A DNA stretch of 49,984 nt from an uncultured Microscilla sp. (GTDB lineage: Bacteria; Bacteroidota; Bacteroidia; Cytophagales; Microscillaceae). Shown piece after piece: positions 18,102 through 26,293 of the stretch. Numbering within the stretch: position 1 is the first letter of the stretch; each line of letters starts with the position of its first letter. The translations under genes were made by a program, and so were the position numbers. The notes beneath the pieces are model-generated. The model was not told the origin of the DNA and made no database searches. It saw nothing but the letters and a program-made list of their open reading frames with translations. Location: positions 1-49,984 of the forward strand of contig NZ_CANLRP010000044.1 in NCBI RefSeq assembly GCF_947493425.1, in the 5' to 3' direction.

Positions 18102-18109
18102 TATTTTTG
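18102..18109 (+). promoter_or_regulatory. Possible -7 promoter element
   Basis: TATTTTTG fits TAnnTTTG and would place the transcript start about 27 bases before the CAP-domain gene. No TTTG is found at the -33 position, so confidence is limited. Confidence 0.35.
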
Positions 18110-18142
18110 TGTATCTAAATTACATATTAAACCCTTTCTATT

Positions 18143-18754
18143 ATGTTAAAGCTTAACTATACTACCCTGCTTATTTTTTGCATTATGTTCATGACGGCCT
18201 CTTGTATCAAGCAAGATGTTGAGCCAGATAATACCACTACCAATAGTGGAAACAATGGCGGCACTGATGACAACGATAATAGTGGAGGCAATGATAATGA
18301 CAACAACAATGGTGGAAGTAGTGGTGGTTCGTCTGGCTCTACCAGTTTAAACCTGGACAAGGACAAAATATTGGCCTTGGTAAATGAAGCCCGAACCAAA
18401 GGGACTACTTGCGGAAGTAACGCAAAGCCTCCAGTAACAGCAATTAAGTGGAATGATGAGCTGGCAAAAGCAGCTTTAGACCATAGCAACGATATGCAAG
18501 CGCAGGATTACTTTAGCCACACAGGAAAAAACGGTTCTAAATTTAGTGAACGCGCCAAAGATGCTGGTTATACAGGATTCCCCACGGGTGAAAACATTGC
18601 CTGGGGTTATGGTAGTGAAGAAGCAGTAATTAAAGGTTGGTTAGAAAGCACCGGACACTGTAACAACATAATGAACGGTAACTCTAACGAGATAGGCATT
18701 GCCAGATCTGCCACTGGTAATTACTGGACAATGGTACTAGGAAAAAGCAAATAA
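18143..18754 (+). CDS. CAP-domain (SCP/PR-1-like) lipoprotein
   Basis: The 203-residue protein has a lipoprotein signal with lipobox TASC (Cys21). A low-complexity linker rich in Asn, Asp, Gly and Ser follows (about 28-70), then a CAP domain (about 72-203). Family features are ILALVNEAR at the first helix, IKWNDELAKAALDHSNDM with the conserved His, YFSHTG, GENIAWGYGS, and GHCNNIMN followed by a final WTMVLGK strand. These include the conserved His and Glu pair of the CAP cavity. Bacterial CAP proteins are extracytoplasmic with mostly unknown roles. The gene has its own terminator. Confidence 0.88.
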   Translation: MLKLNYTTLLIFCIMFMTASCIKQDVEPDNTTTNSGNNGGTDDNDNSGGNDNDNNNGGSSGGSSGSTSLNLDKDKILALVNEARTKGTTCGSNAKPPVTAIKWNDELAKAALDHSNDMQAQDYFSHTGKNGSKFSERAKDAGYTGFPTGENIAWGYGSEEAVIKGWLESTGHCNNIMNGNSNEIGIARSATGNYWTMVLGKSK

Positions 18755-18774
18755 ACTTATTCATATAACAATTC

Positions 18775-18810
18775 AAGCCCTGATGTAATGCTACATCAGG
18801 GCTTTTTATT
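18775..18810 (+). terminator. Rho-independent terminator next to the RM cassette
   Basis: A perfect 13-bp stem, AAGCCCTGATGTA (18775-18787) with TACATCAGGGCTT (18792-18804), has a 4-base loop and is followed by TTTATT. It ends the CAP gene and also lies just beyond the stop of the convergent hsdS-like gene. A near match to its stem recurs at 22642-22674 on the other side of the cassette. Confidence 0.85.
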
Positions 18811-18816
18811 TTGCCA

Positions 18817-20292
18817 TTATTGCATGTTGTCTCCTAATATCATCTGTTCTATTTCTTGTTTGGCTTGCACCAATGCCTGATTTGCCTCAGCTTGTAGCTG
18901 TTTTGCCCGATCTCTCAGGTCTTGAATATAGGTTACTATTTCGTTTTGTTTGGCAAGGTGAGGCAGGGGAATGGTTTGCTCTAAATAATCAGGCATAATC
19001 AAGTTTCTAATTCCATTGGTTTGACTTTGCATAGCATCGGTTAATTTGATATGATGTACGGTTTTTAAAAAGCAAAACAAATACTCAGGTAATACTTTTT
19101 GGCTATTGACTCTTATTTTATGAATAAAATTACTGTAACATATTGGCTCCTTTGTCAATAACTCTTCCCTGAGAATGGCTACTCTCCCTACTGGTTGATC
19201 CAAACTCCCCCCAGACTTTTCTATTAATAAATCATTTGGACGAATATCTATATCAATAAGTTTTTTTTGCTGTATAAGCCTATGCTTTACTCTATTATTC
19301 TCTAATTTCAAATTGTATACATTGTCAAATTCTGTAGCCCGAACCACCAAACATCTGCAATACTCATTACCCAGATTTGTATTGTCATCCTTCCCCCAAT
19401 CTCCTGCCCTACTGGATACAATCAGTGTTTTGAGTTTTGTAGAATCAAACCTATTACCTTCAATGGCTCTTTTAAGATCTTTTACATTTTTATCATATCT
19501 TTTAGGATCAAACCGCTCTCCGCTTACCGCTCGTATAGGCACAGTAAATATTCTGCTTTGCAAAGAGGTGTCTTTTTTGGGCAATACAATGCCCAACTCT
19601 TTCAGCAAATAGTGATTGATACCTGCCAATAGTTGCTGGGCTTGCACTAGCTTTTGTTGCTTTATTTGTACCGCTTTATCGTACTTCAGGCATATTTGCC
19701 GTTGCCTGTCTTCTGGAGGAACTATAATAGGCATAGGCGATAGTTGTTGGATATTGATATTCTTTTGTGCAGACTGTGGTGCCAATTTTTCGAGGTATGG
19801 TTTAATAAACTTAAAATAAATATTTAAATAATTTATATTCAAGCGTTCGTCCTTTGGGTAAAGCGCAATTAGGCTATCAGGAAAACAAGCTGGATAGTCT
19901 AAAATAGCCGTATCTCCAATATTTGCGGCAATTGTCATTACCAACACATTTGGTTGAAACAACCTACTTGTGTTTACCCCTTTTTCGTTTAGAGTCTGGC
20001 TATAAACTATTTTACCATCGCTTTGGCTTGCTTTCACTATATCACCAGTTTGAATAAAAGGGTATTTACCTCCATAAAACGCCGGATCATTCCTGGGTCT
20101 ATGCCCAAACCTTCCCCGTTGCATTGTTATAACATTTGATAGTTTATACACAGGGTAAACAGTTTGTTTAACAAGGGGTAAATTATCTACAGATTGATAA
20201 TAAACAGGATCGAGCCGTCCTATAACCTGTGAATATCGCAACAAAAACACTTTTTCCTGATTCACTTGATCGCTTAATACAAAATTGCTCAT
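18817..20292 (-). CDS. hsdS: Type I-like restriction-modification specificity subunit
   Basis: This 491-residue protein should read the DNA target for the neighbouring methylase-nuclease. Two target-recognition domains are visible. The first (about 40-205) contains GRFGHRPRNDPAFYGG, PFIQTGDIV and PLPM-like IVPPEDRQRQI ends. The second (about 255-460) ends with IPLPHLAKQNEIVTYIQDL. Each is followed by a helical spacer rich in Lys, Gln and Ala, as in HsdS. The start chosen is the ATG at 20292 (MSNFVLSDQ), 19 bases after the hsdM-like stop; extending upstream would overlap that gene. The two genes form one transcript. Both TRDs look complete. Confidence 0.88.
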   Translation of the reverse strand: MSNFVLSDQVNQEKVFLLRYSQVIGRLDPVYYQSVDNLPLVKQTVYPVYKLSNVITMQRGRFGHRPRNDPAFYGGKYPFIQTGDIVKASQSDGKIVYSQTLNEKGVNTSRLFQPNVLVMTIAANIGDTAILDYPACFPDSLIALYPKDERLNINYLNIYFKFIKPYLEKLAPQSAQKNINIQQLSPMPIIVPPEDRQRQICLKYDKAVQIKQQKLVQAQQLLAGINHYLLKELGIVLPKKDTSLQSRIFTVPIRAVSGERFDPKRYDKNVKDLKRAIEGNRFDSTKLKTLIVSSRAGDWGKDDNTNLGNEYCRCLVVRATEFDNVYNLKLENNRVKHRLIQQKKLIDIDIRPNDLLIEKSGGSLDQPVGRVAILREELLTKEPICYSNFIHKIRVNSQKVLPEYLFCFLKTVHHIKLTDAMQSQTNGIRNLIMPDYLEQTIPLPHLAKQNEIVTYIQDLRDRAKQLQAEANQALVQAKQEIEQMILGDNMQ

Positions 20293-20311
20293 ATACTTTT
20301 TGTTGATTATC

Positions 20312-22513
20312 TTATAAAGTCGCCATAAACTTTTCCAATGCTTCGCCAATTGCTACCAACTCATTGTTGGAGGTGGTTTTGCCAGTGGCATCATAGCCAA
20401 TGTCTTCGGCTATAGCCATAAAAATGCTGTAATCGGGCAGGACAATTTGTTTTTGCTGCATATATTGATCGTGTAAGTTGGTTTTGAGTTGGTTGATAGC
20501 ATGGGTGTATTTTTGTTGAATGCCTTTTTTCCAAGCTTTAAAAGCAGGTGTTTTTGCTATGGCTTTTCTGTCTGTTTCGGAAGTGGTATTATCAAAGCCC
20601 CGATGCGCTTTGATAATATCCTTTTTTTCTTTTTCGAGACGTTCAATAGTAGCCTCGTACTGGTGAGTAGTTTTTATATTATTCTTAAGGCGATCTTTTA
20701 TACTTTGCAACGACTCGGTAGTGGCTTTGTCCCATTTTTTTAGAAATAACACTGAGCTTTTCACCCCAGCTCCGGTATGCGCAAAAGCAGTTTGTGGCAT
20801 AGATACTACTGCCACTATACGGTACCACTCTTCTATACGATCGCGCACATATTGCAGGCTACTATTGGTAAGTATGCCATCGGGTACTACTATAGCCAGC
20901 GTGCCACCTTCTTTGAGGAAATGCCAACACTGTTCAATAAAAAGTACTTCGGTGCTTTGGTTGGCACGCCCCTGCACGGCTGAGTTTTTGGTGTCCAGCC
21001 AGCTTACGTCTTTATTGCCTAACTTGTATTGGTGTAAGTAGGCTTTTTCGAGCTGTTTTACTACACTTCCAAAGGGTGGATTGGTTACAATAAAGTCAAA
21101 ACTATTGTATTTAAATTCACGATTATGGCTTCTTTGACGCAAGGCTTCATCTTTGAGTAAACCATCGGCAGCTATCACATTGGTTTGCCCGTCGTTATGA
21201 ATAATCATGTTCATTTTGGCAGTGCGGGCAATTTGCTCATTGATTTCTATCCCAAACAGTTTTTTTGACACAAAGTCGTGCCAGTAACGATGATGGTCTG
21301 CTCCCTCGGCAATGTCGTTTTCAGGGTCTCCTTTTTGATTTTCAAAATACTCATCTGCCTGTTTTCTTATTTTTTCAAGGGTATACAGCAAAAAGCCTCC
21401 ACTGCCACACGATGTATCTAACACCCGCGAGTGGTTGGTAATGGGCAATACATTGATAATAAACTGAACAATGTTGCGAGGGGTAAAGTACTGCCCAAAG
21501 TCGCCACGAAAATAAGAGCCCATGAAGGTTTCAAATGCTTTTCCTTTGCTGTCCAGGTCGGTATCTTTCAGGTTTACCCCTTCAAGGTACCCTACCACTG
21601 CTTTTACTTTAGCAGGTTTGAGCCTGATATCGTCTTTAAATACTTCTGGGTCTTGACGTTTACCTTCGGCATATAGTTTTTTAATCCGGGCGAACAACTC
21701 ATTTGAATTTTTGTGCTCAGCACGGGTAATTTGCTCTGGAGTAGCATTTTTAGGCAACGGCGTATTAAACACTTGAAAGTCGTACGCCTCTCCTTTTTTT
21801 CTTAGTTTGCGTTCATCCCATATTTTGCAAAAGATCAACTTATCGAGTTCGTCAAATGCTGTAGAAGGGTTGAGCTCCCCTCCTGCCCATAAAGCATTAT
21901 GTGCCAGCTTGAAACGGCGGGTAAGGTCACTTTCACTGACTGTTTCAATGTCAAAAAACTTTTGCTTGATACTGTCACCCAGCGCGTCTTCATTGCCTTT
22001 ACGCCCACCTTTGGCATATTTATATGCTTCTACCCCCACATTGCCATACCGGGGAATATCGGGCTTGGTGGTCATCACAGTGTTTTCGTTTCCGATAAAA
22101 AAGGCTTGATTTTTAGTACCAGAAGTGATCCAGGTATACATTGGTTTTTTTGATATACCACAAGCATAACTATAGGCTTGAGCAACCCCTTCTTTGAACT
22201 CCATTTCCGAGGCATCGGCTTTTTTGCATTCTACTACTATATGAGGCACAGTACACGCCGCATCGCTGTATACCACAATATCTGCCTCTTTTTTTCTACC
22301 TGCTCCGATTTTTATGGGTACCAATAACCTTACTTGCTCCACTGGGTAACCATAAATCAATATGAGTTTAAGAAAAGTAACCGCCTGCACTTGCTCTTCA
22401 GGATAAGTGTAATTCCGTTTTTTGTTTTGGTGCAAATAGGTAATTTGTCTTTGGTCGTCAGCAATTTCAATGAGGTGGTTAGCTACACCTTTTGATATCA
22501 GGTTTTTGGACAT
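20312..22513 (-). CDS. Fused HsdR_N-like nuclease and N6-adenine DNA methyltransferase
   Basis: The protein has 733 residues. The N-terminal domain (about 30-150) resembles the type I restriction HsdR N-terminal nuclease fold. Its PD-(D/E)xK core runs as Asp78 in KKEADIVVY and Glu95-Cys-Lys97 in IVVECKKAD. The C-terminal part (about 320-640) is an HsdM-type N6 methyltransferase with LDTSCGSGGF (SAM motif I, about 365-374) and the catalytic NPPF (478-481). A helical tail follows (650-733). The hsdS-like gene is 19 bases downstream, and no helicase/translocase HsdR gene is present in the window. The layout recalls two-gene systems such as BcgI, in which one subunit both cuts and methylates. Alternatively the N-domain may be inactive and a separate R gene lies elsewhere. 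Confidence 0.85.
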   Translation of the reverse strand: MSKNLISKGVANHLIEIADDQRQITYLHQNKKRNYTYPEEQVQAVTFLKLILIYGYPVEQVRLLVPIKIGAGRKKEADIVVYSDAACTVPHIVVECKKADASEMEFKEGVAQAYSYACGISKKPMYTWITSGTKNQAFFIGNENTVMTTKPDIPRYGNVGVEAYKYAKGGRKGNEDALGDSIKQKFFDIETVSESDLTRRFKLAHNALWAGGELNPSTAFDELDKLIFCKIWDERKLRKKGEAYDFQVFNTPLPKNATPEQITRAEHKNSNELFARIKKLYAEGKRQDPEVFKDDIRLKPAKVKAVVGYLEGVNLKDTDLDSKGKAFETFMGSYFRGDFGQYFTPRNIVQFIINVLPITNHSRVLDTSCGSGGFLLYTLEKIRKQADEYFENQKGDPENDIAEGADHHRYWHDFVSKKLFGIEINEQIARTAKMNMIIHNDGQTNVIAADGLLKDEALRQRSHNREFKYNSFDFIVTNPPFGSVVKQLEKAYLHQYKLGNKDVSWLDTKNSAVQGRANQSTEVLFIEQCWHFLKEGGTLAIVVPDGILTNSSLQYVRDRIEEWYRIVAVVSMPQTAFAHTGAGVKSSVLFLKKWDKATTESLQSIKDRLKNNIKTTHQYEATIERLEKEKKDIIKAHRGFDNTTSETDRKAIAKTPAFKAWKKGIQQKYTHAINQLKTNLHDQYMQQKQIVLPDYSIFMAIAEDIGYDATGKTTSNNELVAIGEALEKFMATL

Positions 22514-22641
22514 ATTGCTTGGCTAATTGTTGTTTTAGAAATGCAAAAGAATTAAAAAAATTAATAAATAAAACATTTTGATTAAAATTTTTAACTATTA
22601 AGATTATTAAAAACAACACATAGAGACAAATCAAGCAGTCA

Positions 22642-22674
22642 AAAAGCCCTGATGTGAGTTACACCAGGGCTTTT
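22642..22674 (-). terminator. Hairpin between lspA and the RM cassette
   Basis: The arms AAAAGCCCTG (22642-22651) and CAGGGCTTTT (22665-22674) pair, with an interior GTG/TAC stem. On the minus strand TTTTTGACTG follows, so it can end the lspA transcript before the RM genes. It closely resembles the hairpin at 18775-18804, sharing AAGCCCTGATGT. Confidence 0.65.
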
Positions 22675-22708
22675 GTCAAATTCTTAGACATTTTTTTTAT
22701 TGAAAAGC

Positions 22709-23335
22709 CTATTTGGGTTGTTGCTGAAGATCTGTAGCAGGTGGAGGTGTAGAGGGGGAAGACTCTTCAGTGGTAAAAAACCGTCGATGTAGTATCACCA
22801 CCATTACAATGCCCACAAAAGCCGATATATCGGCAATATTGAAAATAGGCGCCGATACGGTAAGTCCGCCAAACTTAGGCACCCAATGGGGTAAAGCTAT
22901 AGGGCCTACATCTATAAAAAGCATGTCTATCACTTGCCCGTGTAACCAAGGAGTGGCAGCATCGAGGGTGGCAAGCCCAAGAAACGCCCCATAAAAAATA
23001 CTGTCAATCAAGTTGCCTAGCCCTCCGGCAAAAATTAATACCAAACTCCAGATTAAGCCTTTGTGAGCTTTGCGTTGAATCAATTTGTGTAGATACCACC
23101 CTATGCCTAAAATGATGGCAAGTCGAAAAATAGTAAGTAACAATTTACCGTAAAACGACCCAAATTCGAAACCAAATGCCATACCGGGGTTGAGCGTATA
23201 ATGAAGCTTGAACCAGTTGCCAATCAAGGCAACCTCCTGCTCTTGCTGCATATTGAAATGAACTAATAGTTTTAACAGTTGATCGAGCAAAACAATGCGC
23301 AGAGCATAGACATAATATAAATGGTTTTTCTTCAT
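22709..23335 (-). CDS. lspA: Lipoprotein signal peptidase (signal peptidase II)
   Basis: The 208-residue inner-membrane aspartyl protease removes the signal peptide of lipidated prolipoproteins; the window encodes several such substrates. Four membrane segments are visible. Catalytic motifs are GGLGNLIDS (Asp111) and IFNIADISAFVG (Asp169), the family's Asp pair. The conserved Asn in the loop TLNPGMAFG (49-55) is also present. The stretch between the two motifs is longer than in E. coli LspA, as in other Bacteroidota. The C-terminal about 20 residues are a Ser/Pro/Gln-rich tail. The start ATG at 23335 gives MKKNHLYYVYAL. Confidence 0.94.
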   Translation of the reverse strand: MKKNHLYYVYALRIVLLDQLLKLLVHFNMQQEQEVALIGNWFKLHYTLNPGMAFGFEFGSFYGKLLLTIFRLAIILGIGWYLHKLIQRKAHKGLIWSLVLIFAGGLGNLIDSIFYGAFLGLATLDAATPWLHGQVIDMLFIDVGPIALPHWVPKFGGLTVSAPIFNIADISAFVGIVMVVILHRRFFTTEESSPSTPPPATDLQQQPK

Positions 23336-23717
23336 AACGCAATATATAACTACACAATTAGTTAAACAACTTCTCTATCTCCAAAAAGTGATCATTGAGG
23401 GCTTATTCAATATCTACAAAAACGGAATGTTGGGGGTTTAGTTCAAAAAATCAGCCAGAGCTGCGGCTGAATACCACAGATAAAATACCCCACAATTTGA
23501 CCCTTGTATGTTTTTCTCATGCCCTCTCCCTCAGCTACTTGGTTCTATGGGCATACTTTATTTTTTGTGCTTTGCTAAAAGGTACAATTAATGATTAAAG
23601 GTGGTTGAAATTTTTATAAAAAGTTGCTTTAACATACATTTGTATTTACAGTTTTCAAAATTTATCGTTTGAATAGATTACTGAAACACTCAATGCAATG
23701 TTGATTGCTCGTATTAC
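23336..23717. promoter_or_regulatory. Intergenic region with possible promoter for the SGNH/MBOAT operon
   Basis: This 382-base gap separates divergent lspA and the SGNH operon. The best site is TACATTTG at 23635-23642, an exact TAnnTTTG on the plus strand. It would give a transcript start near 23649 and a leader of about 69 bases. No TTTG lies at the proper distance upstream. I see no gene in the gap. Confidence 0.4.
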
Positions 23718-24728
23718 ATGGAATATATCAAGGAACGTAAACCTTTACTAGAAGTAATAGCCCTCTTTTTGTTAATCATAGGATCTCTATTGGCTTATTC
23801 GCTTTGGGACAAACCCTTGTCTTTGAATGTAGAGATAAAGCAAACCAGAATGAAGGCTTTTTTGAACCTTGAGCCTCAGGAAGATATACTCTGGAAACCT
23901 GTAACCGAAAAAATTACTGCTTTTATTGATAAAAAATTACGCGAAGATTCATTGGCAAAAGCCGATTCAATTAACCAAACAGCCAATAAAGGAAACAAAG
24001 CCAAAGCCGATGCTACCAAGGTAAACAATGTACCTGCCGGATCGGGCAACCTGGAAACTAACCTCAAAATAGCCAAAAAACGAGGAGTACCACTAAATGT
24101 AGTCATGCCTGCCGGGGTAAACACCAATACCCAACATATATTGCTTGCTGGCGACTCAATGGCGGGGGCTGCCGGGTTGGAATACGGCTTTAGAAAATAC
24201 GCTATGTACAACGGGCATCGCCTAACGGTGATATCACAACCCAGCTCTACTACTGCTCTTTGGAGTCAGCAAAAAAAACTCAAAGCAGCAATCGCTACTT
24301 ATAAGCCTACCTTTATCATTATTGGTCTGGGAGCCAACGAGCTGTTTGTACGAGACATACCCCAAAGAAAAAAATACATCAGAGATATATTAAAACAAGC
24401 TGGAAATATTCCAGTGATATGGGTAGGCCCACCCAATTGGCGTAAAGATACGGGCATTAATGCTGCTATTCGCTCTATTGTAGGCAAAGATCGTTTTTTC
24501 TTGTCTGAACACATCAAAATGAGTCGCCAATACGACGGTATCCACCCTGATATTAAGGGAAGTGTTACCTGGACTGATACGCTTACTACCTGGATTATGT
24601 ATGCCAGCAAACACAAAATTCGGTTGATTAACCCAATCGCAGCAAGAATTAAACTACCCAAAAAAGATAAAGCTGAAACAGGCAAAGACTCTACAAACAG
24701 GAAAACAGATACTACTTCACAAAAATGA
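23718..24728 (+). CDS. SGNH-family hydrolase/acyltransferase with N-terminal membrane anchor (paralogue 1)
   Basis: The 336-residue protein has one membrane segment (about 11-30), then a Lys/Asp-rich linker, and an SGNH domain from about 138. Block I is GDSMAG (Ser147), block III is GANE (Asn207), and block V is DGIHP (Asp273, His276). A conserved GPPNWRKDTGIN segment (about 238-248) is shared with the two next genes. In alginate and peptidoglycan O-acetylation, SGNH proteins of this kind pass an acetyl group from an MBOAT partner to the glycan. Here the MBOAT gene closes the operon. The stop overlaps the next start by ATGA. It lacks a lipobox, unlike its two paralogues. Confidence 0.85.
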   Translation: MEYIKERKPLLEVIALFLLIIGSLLAYSLWDKPLSLNVEIKQTRMKAFLNLEPQEDILWKPVTEKITAFIDKKLREDSLAKADSINQTANKGNKAKADATKVNNVPAGSGNLETNLKIAKKRGVPLNVVMPAGVNTNTQHILLAGDSMAGAAGLEYGFRKYAMYNGHRLTVISQPSSTTALWSQQKKLKAAIATYKPTFIIIGLGANELFVRDIPQRKKYIRDILKQAGNIPVIWVGPPNWRKDTGINAAIRSIVGKDRFFLSEHIKMSRQYDGIHPDIKGSVTWTDTLTTWIMYASKHKIRLINPIAARIKLPKKDKAETGKDSTNRKTDTTSQK

Positions 24729-25534
24729 GGACAAAAAATTTGTTTATAGGAATAGGTCATCGCTGTTTTTTGGGAGGGTGGTTCATTTTATTGGCAGTGT
24801 GGAGCTGCGAAGAACCAGCGTCTCGTCATAACCACGATGAAAAAACAAAACAGGCTCGTGCAGTGCTCAACAAGTCAGCAGCTATGCCTGCACAAGTGAA
24901 CCAACCACCCAAAACACCCCAAAAAGCGGTGGAGCAATCCAAAGTAAACCATCAAGCTCAACATATTTTATTGATTGGCGATTCAATGGCAGGGGCTGCC
25001 GGGCTGGAATATGGCTTTAGAAAATATGCCGCATACAATGGCCATCGCCTAACGGTGGTATCGCAAGCCAGTTCGCATACGGCAGGCTGGAGCACAAGCA
25101 AACAACTCAAGGCAGCCATTGCAATTCATAAACCTACTTATGTGATTATTGTGTTAGGTGCCAATGAGTTGTTTGTACAAGATATACCTCAAAGAAAAGA
25201 GTATATCAAAGATATCATAAAACAGGCGGGAGATACTCCAGTAATATGGGCGGGACCACCCAATTGGCGCAAAGACACAGGCATTAATGAAGCCATTCTC
25301 GCTGTGGTGGGCAAAGACCGGTTCTTTCCCTCAGAAAACGTCAAAATTGCCCGACAAAGTGATGGCATTCACCCTAATCTTTGGGGCAGTGTGGCTTGGT
25401 CTGACGCTTTAAGTAAATGGATTATGACAGAAAGTAAACATAAAATCAGGCTGGAGAATCCGGCAATCGCACGCAGAAAATCAGGCAAAAAAAATATTCA
25501 AAACATAACAACGGATACTACTTTACAGAAATGA
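24725..25534 (+). CDS. SGNH-family lipoprotein (paralogue 2)
   Basis: The 269-residue protein has a signal and lipobox VWSC (Cys28), with an SGNH domain from about 78: GDSMAG (Ser87), GANE (Asn147) and DGIHP (Asp213, His216). It is very close to paralogue 1 over the whole domain, with shared runs such as AAGLEYGFRKYA and YNGHRLTV, so the two derive from a recent tandem duplication. The start overlaps the previous stop by ATGA, and the stop overlaps the next start in the same way, showing translational coupling. It is predicted to sit on the outer face of a membrane and act on an O-acyl group of a glycan. Confidence 0.85.
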   Translation: MRTKNLFIGIGHRCFLGGWFILLAVWSCEEPASRHNHDEKTKQARAVLNKSAAMPAQVNQPPKTPQKAVEQSKVNHQAQHILLIGDSMAGAAGLEYGFRKYAAYNGHRLTVVSQASSHTAGWSTSKQLKAAIAIHKPTYVIIVLGANELFVQDIPQRKEYIKDIIKQAGDTPVIWAGPPNWRKDTGINEAILAVVGKDRFFPSENVKIARQSDGIHPNLWGSVAWSDALSKWIMTESKHKIRLENPAIARRKSGKKNIQNITTDTTLQK

Positions 25535-26247
25535 CAATAAAATATTTTATCAGAAGAGGCGCCCATAGCTTATTCCTTGGCTTGTTGCTTGCTATGGTGT
25601 GGGGCTGCGAAGAAAACTTACCCGAAGGTGAGGTGATATACACTCCGCTTGACCTGACGCTTCAGGCATATATAGAAGCCAACAAGGTAGATTCATCGAT
25701 GTTGATTGATAGCAGTGCACAACATGTATTACTGATTGGCGACTCGATGGCAGATGGCTTGCGACACCCTTTTTCATTACTTGCCAAACAAAACGGGCAC
25801 AAGTTTACAGCGGTTGCCAAAACCAGTTCAAGTATTCTAGCCTGGCAAGGCAAACGTATGAAGGCACTCATAGAGGAGCTAAAACCCACTTATGTCATGG
25901 TATCGTTAGGCTCAAATGAATTGTTTACCCGCCAACTTGAGGCATATAAAAAGTTTGTAAAGCGCATTGTTGACCAAATAGGTGAAGTTAATTTTATTTG
26001 GATTGGACCACCCAATTGGCGCAAAGACAACGGACTAACTGGAGTATTGGCAGAGGGTGTGGGTGAAGGTAGGTTTTTCCCTTCCCAAGATTTGGTACTG
26101 AAGCGCGCTGGAGACGGCATACACCCTCGATGGAAAGAATACGAAAAATGGGCAAACGCCATATCGGGCTGGATTATGACTGAAAGCAAACAAAAGATTT
26201 TGATGAAAGTACCTGAAAAGGTTCAAGATTCAGACAACAAGCTGTAA
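25531..26247 (+). CDS. SGNH-family lipoprotein (paralogue 3)
   Basis: This 238-residue protein has a signal and lipobox VWGC (Cys26). Its SGNH blocks are GDSMAD (Ser72), GSNE (Asn129, with Ser in place of Ala) and DGIHP (Asp195, His198), with the shared GPPNWRKD segment. It is more divergent than paralogues 1 and 2 and lacks their AAGLEYGF run. This suggests a different substrate or role within the same pathway (inference). It overlaps the upstream gene by 4 bases and ends 46 bases before the MBOAT gene. Confidence 0.85.
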   Translation: MTIKYFIRRGAHSLFLGLLLAMVWGCEENLPEGEVIYTPLDLTLQAYIEANKVDSSMLIDSSAQHVLLIGDSMADGLRHPFSLLAKQNGHKFTAVAKTSSSILAWQGKRMKALIEELKPTYVMVSLGSNELFTRQLEAYKKFVKRIVDQIGEVNFIWIGPPNWRKDNGLTGVLAEGVGEGRFFPSQDLVLKRAGDGIHPRWKEYEKWANAISGWIMTESKQKILMKVPEKVQDSDNKL

Positions 26248-26293
26248 GCCAAAAACTCCCCATAACCAATCGCACTCATTAAAAAACAAAAAA

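Noticed and set aside
18230..18350. Repetitive Asn/Asp/Gly/Ser-coding stretch considered as a tandem DNA repeat or CRISPR-like element
   Set aside because: It is a low-complexity linker inside the CAP-domain gene with no regular period and no spacers.
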